The position numbers were made by a program, and so were the translations under genes. Positions 58,363 through 62,000 of a stretch of 62,000 nucleotides of DNA are shown here, in pieces (within the stretch, counting starts at the first letter, position 1; each line of letters begins with the position of its first letter). Source of the stretch: Acanthaster planci (taxonomy: Eukaryota; Echinodermata; Asteroidea; Valvatida; Acanthasteridae); contig NW_019091487.1 of NCBI RefSeq assembly GCF_001949145.1, positions 455,607 to 517,606 of the forward strand. The letters are read 5' to 3'. A model generated the notes under the pieces. That model ran no database searches, was not told the DNA's origin, and saw only the letters and a list, made by a program, of their open reading frames with translations.

Positions 58363-61128
58363 AGCCCAATGACCTCAAAATGTTGTACAGAGATATATTG
58401 TTTCTATTGCCAAAGATTGTCTGAAATCAAACTTATTGATGCCTGCAGTTGGTACAACAAAAAGCAGTTTCTCCTCCAAGTCTGAAAATGCAAAAGAAAT
58501 CTTCTACAAAGTCACAGGCAATCTGATATTTGGCACCAGCATAGTTCTGATAAAAATCCCTGATTTCTGAAGATTTCCTAATTTACATGCTATTCATAAG
58601 CAGAGCTTCTTACTGTGCAAAACAGGCAGCAGAATATCTGGGGGTTTTTTGACAAAAGCAGTGAAAACCATGTGGCGAGCTTCTAAACTTAGAACACACA
58701 AATTTCCAGATATTTTAAATATCAAAATTATCAAGTGTAATTTTAAGCTGTTTACTTTTAGGACACATTGTTTCGAGTGTTGTGGCTTTCCCCTTAACTA
58801 AATAAAGGCACTTACCAATAAGTAAATACCAATTAGTAAAGAAAATGGAGAGAGTTCAGGTAGAACAACTTAGACACTTATGACAAATTATTTATTGTAA
58901 GAGTTGTTTTGGGGTTGGCATATCAGCAATGAAATCAATCATTCTTTTTTGGCGAGAAGAATCGTTTATTGGGAACTATGAAGCCAGAACAGTCTTATTC
59001 TGTACATACTGGGAAAGGCTCATTTTAAGAAATCTTAAAATACATGAAACTGTCTACCGTTGAGAAATTGTTCAAAAATTAAATCACATTTTGATAGAAA
59101 AGGTTGTGATACTGTGAAAAGTTCCATCAGATAAAGCACACTCACAGTGGAAGAATGCATGTACAGTTCGTCTCCTTGGGACTCGCACACAGAAACTGTT
59201 CAGAGAAAATCTTTCCACATCCTTTTTTTGCCCACTTGATTTTAACTGGAAGATTTGATATGAAAATTTGATAGTAAAAAAGACATTGCCTGAGATGTCT
59301 GTACATGTACACGTAAGGTAGTGCACATCCGCAGCTGTCCAAGTGTACCTGAGAAATTATTGACAAGAAAACCTTGCTGTTCAGAGAAAAAAAATTCACC
59401 CCAATCTGAGTAAAAATTGTTGACACCTTTCATGTCACTTGCCGACAATGTGCCTTTAAGGTTGTAAAGCATCTATAAAGCTACTTTGATAAAAACTAAT
59501 TATCACTCCTGCTGTATGTTTACATGTCTACCTTTCATTTTGAACTTCATCTAAACAAGTAACGCTACACATATCCCACTCTCATAGTTTCAGTTTTAAG
59601 GACAAACTTGTACACAACTTTCATGACAACACTTTACTCAGGTAATTGAATGTAAAGACTAGATGTTTGAAAATTGATACATTTCTGAGGGGACAGGAAT
59701 CACAGTGATCCAATGAATGTTCTGCTACGATTATCAATACTTTTTTCTCTTCTTGATCTTAAGAGAATGAAATCTCTCACAAAAATAAACAAGGACAACA
59801 TGTTCATAAATTCACAAAATAGTGGAGTGGCCACCATGCACTGACTATTGACACCAGATGATTGCCTCCAAACACTGGCTACCAACACCAGATCAAGGTC
59901 AGTAAACCAGCCACCAAACCCAAGATAAAGGCCATCCAACAACTGGCCATCCAATTGAACGAAGGCCATTAAAAGATCAGAGGCCAGGAATGCCTTCAAG
60001 TTGAGCAAGTACCAACTTCATGAATGTTTAGTGATCAGATGGGCCACACTGACCAAAGGCCACTAAATGCAAGTGGCCAAAAGAGGCTGAGGAGCAGTCT
60101 TAAGAAAGTGGCCTTCGGAAATCGCCACCAGTGACTGGCTGTGCTGATCTCTAATAGGTCTGACCGCCAAATGTGGGAAGTGTCTAACAAACGTAAAACC
60201 ATGCATTAATTCAATTAATTTCTATCAACCAACCTTGGCACTTTTATGTTTAGAGTTTGCATTTCAGAAAAACAAAGAAAACTAAATTTAAATGAAATGG
60301 ATGTAAAAGAAGATTAACATCATACGGTAGGATTATCTTTAGCTTTTACGTTTTAATGCACTTCTGTAACATTTCAAATACTCCATTATTATAAAGACTC
60401 TTCACCTACATGTTAAAAAGTGATTACATATATTTTCTTACAATTGACCAAAATATGGCGCAACTCATTGAATCTTTCTTCTTGTGAATACCATTAACAT
60501 TCTCTAAGCATAGCTCTAAGACAGTTCTTCTTGGGGAGGGTCTTCTGGTCAAATGCCTTCCCCAGTATTTAAAGAAGAGATTTCTTCCTGATGAAGCCAA
60601 GCTACCAAATTACAGTTCACAATTTCTCAACAATTCTGTAGCCTTTTCCATCCACATTCAAAAAGTTTTCAGCTTCCCCCACCCGAAAAAAGCGTTTCCA
60701 AAAAGAAAACAAAAACCCTTACAGGTGACCACCTCAACCTTCAAATTGAGCATGTCAGGTTCCCCAATAGTTACTCCATAACTGCACCTGTTCAGCACAT
60801 ACCAAATCTGCTTTTTTTTCAAACCGCAATTAAAGACATTTCAATAAAAGAACAACATCTGCACATACAATGCACCAGTTGCAGTTCTCTCATCCCGGAC
60901 GTCATCCATTGATTTGTTTTCAACTGTCAAGACAAATTACAACAACCGACACATGCGATGAGACGTCATAATATTTGTGCATAGGAAAGTGACAAAACAA
61001 AAGTGGATTACCTTAATACGTTTCATGCAAAGGAGCCTACATGGCACTGGCAAAGAGATTCCAATCTCAGAACTCAGCCCTTCATGTTGTGCAAAGTGTC
61101 AGAAATAGACAGAAATGTTTTCCTTTTT

Positions 61129-61345
61129 TGCTCAAATGAGTCTTGACGTATAATTTCATTGCTCAAATGAGTCTTGACGCATACTTTCATTGCTCAAATG
61201 AGTCTTGACGTATAATTTCATTGCTCAAATGAGTCTTGACGCATATTTTCATTGCTCAAACGAGTCTTGACACATAATTTCATTGCTCAAACGAGTCTTG
61301 ACACATAATTTCATTGCTCAAACGAGTCTTGACGTATAATTTCAT
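61129..61345. repeat. 31-bp tandem array, seven units
   Basis: The unit starts tgctcaaatgagtcttgacg and ends with an AT-rich part and ttcat. The first four units carry caaatgag and the last three caaacgag; the middle varies between gacgtata, gacgcata and gacacata. It lies in the probable 3' UTR of the C-clamp gene. Confidence 0.95.
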
Positions 61346-61905
61346 TGTACTGCTGTTATCAAATCATGTTTAGGAATTGGGTTTGCCAACATTTATCTCA
61401 ATGTGTAATTCAAATGTCCAAATAGGGACAGCAAGCTAAGACCACTGTGTCACATTTGCTAACTGAGCAAGCCCACGCAAGGCCGACAAGATGGTAATAA
61501 CCAACCTGTGGTGTGCACGTTAACTGCCTTGGACAAATGGCACACTAATACTCAGTAAGACAATGTTCTCTCTGCTTGACCAGATTTATTCACCAAATGC
61601 ACCTAAATAAAAATCTAGGACCTGTGAGCAAAAATTCTCATCAAGAGAAATGTTTCCAACCCAACTTCCTGCTTAGAGTGCTCTCTCCTCACACTGTGTC
61701 ATCAAACTTTGTCAAATTCAGATACATGTAGATCCTGTTTTTTTTTAGCATGCAGAATCATATCGACCAATGACAGCTATTAATCAAGGATGCATGCAGG
61801 ACCTCAACAAGTGTCTCAAGGTCTTACAGTCACCATTTCTTAAACTGACACTCCCTGTTGCTGCAAGTCACATGTCTGGTCATTGTGTTTCATGGCCGAT
61901 CATCT

Positions 61906-62000
61906 TTAGCTGGTGAATCGAACGCAGGCTTTCTTCCATCGGCACTGAGTGCACCACAGGTCCTTACGCTCCATTCCGTATACTTTCCGGCACTTCTTGC
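61906..62000 (-). CDS. C-terminus of a C-clamp transcription factor, ZNF395/ZNF704/SLC2A4RG type, partial
   Basis: The minus strand enters at the right window edge in frame and encodes [16 protein letters not shown], then [14 protein letters not shown] and a stop (TAA, 61908-61906). The spacing C-x11-WC-x2-C-x4-C is the C-clamp, a small zinc-binding DNA-contact module. The CRKVYGME and CRWKKAC wording matches the C-terminal end of the SLC2A4RG/ZNF395/ZNF704 family (fly Glut4EF) more closely than the TCF/LEF C-clamp. Those proteins pair one C2H2 finger with a terminal C-clamp and bind GC-rich elements. Only the last 31 codons or so are in the window, so the finger cannot be checked. Confidence 0.82.
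   Translation of the reverse strand, partial: KKCRKVYGMERKDLWCTQCRWKKACVRFTS

Larger units (their letters stand above)
57959..61905 (-). other. Probable long 3' UTR of the C-clamp transcription factor
   Basis: About 4 kb of AT-rich sequence lies downstream of the minus-strand stop at 61906. There is no coding frame of note on either strand. It contains a 19-bp duplication (58325-58362) and the 31-bp array at 61129. Confidence 0.4.

Overview
This is eukaryotic nuclear DNA from an animal: intron-rich, AT-leaning, with small MITE-like elements, minisatellites and a very frequent TACATGTA octamer. The gene content (VAC8-like armadillo protein, ZNF800-like zinc finger, EXOC3, REC114, a ZNF395/ZNF704-type C-clamp factor) and the texture fit an invertebrate, most likely a marine deuterostome such as an echinoderm, hemichordate or amphioxus. 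The sequence alone does not fix the phylum. There are two assembly gaps (10761-11293 and 35120-35933).

Layout. (1) 1-220 is a 12-bp minisatellite. (2) 1603-12770 (+) is a 13-exon VAC8-like armadillo-repeat gene with one exon end lost in the first gap. (3) 12771-22408 has no recognised gene; it holds foldback and tandem repeats, a 14-bp CRE palindrome, a pre-miRNA-like hairpin, and probably the facing 3' UTRs of the genes on either side. (4) 22409-24973 (-) is a single-coding-exon ZNF800-like C2H2 protein whose 5' UTR exon probably lies in the CpG-rich block near 27 kb. (5) 32561-44923 (-) is a complete 24-exon EXOC3 (Sec6) gene; its 736-residue product was assembled exon by exon with consistent phases. 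(6) 46098-51843 (+) is a four-exon gene for an unrecognised 596-residue protein with a long acidic, proline-rich tail and a C-terminal two-helix membrane hairpin. A tRNA-Ala(CGC) gene lies antisense in its second intron. (7) 54070-56961 (+) is a six-exon REC114 gene. (8) 61906-62000 (-) is the last coding piece of a C-clamp transcription factor, whose 3' UTR probably runs back to about 57.95 kb, tail-to-tail with REC114.

These genes are not an operon or a pathway: vesicle tethering (EXOC3), meiotic double-strand-break formation (REC114), transcription factors, a membrane-associated armadillo scaffold and an orphan membrane protein simply lie next to each other. The most novel items are the orphan two-TM gene, the in-frame 114-bp triplication over an EXOC3 exon and splice donor, the pre-miRNA-like hairpin, and the duplicated two-finger module in the ZNF800-like protein. 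No prokaryotic system, CRISPR array or virus was seen. Exon structures were read by eye from splice signals, reading phase and remembered family sequences; no search was run.
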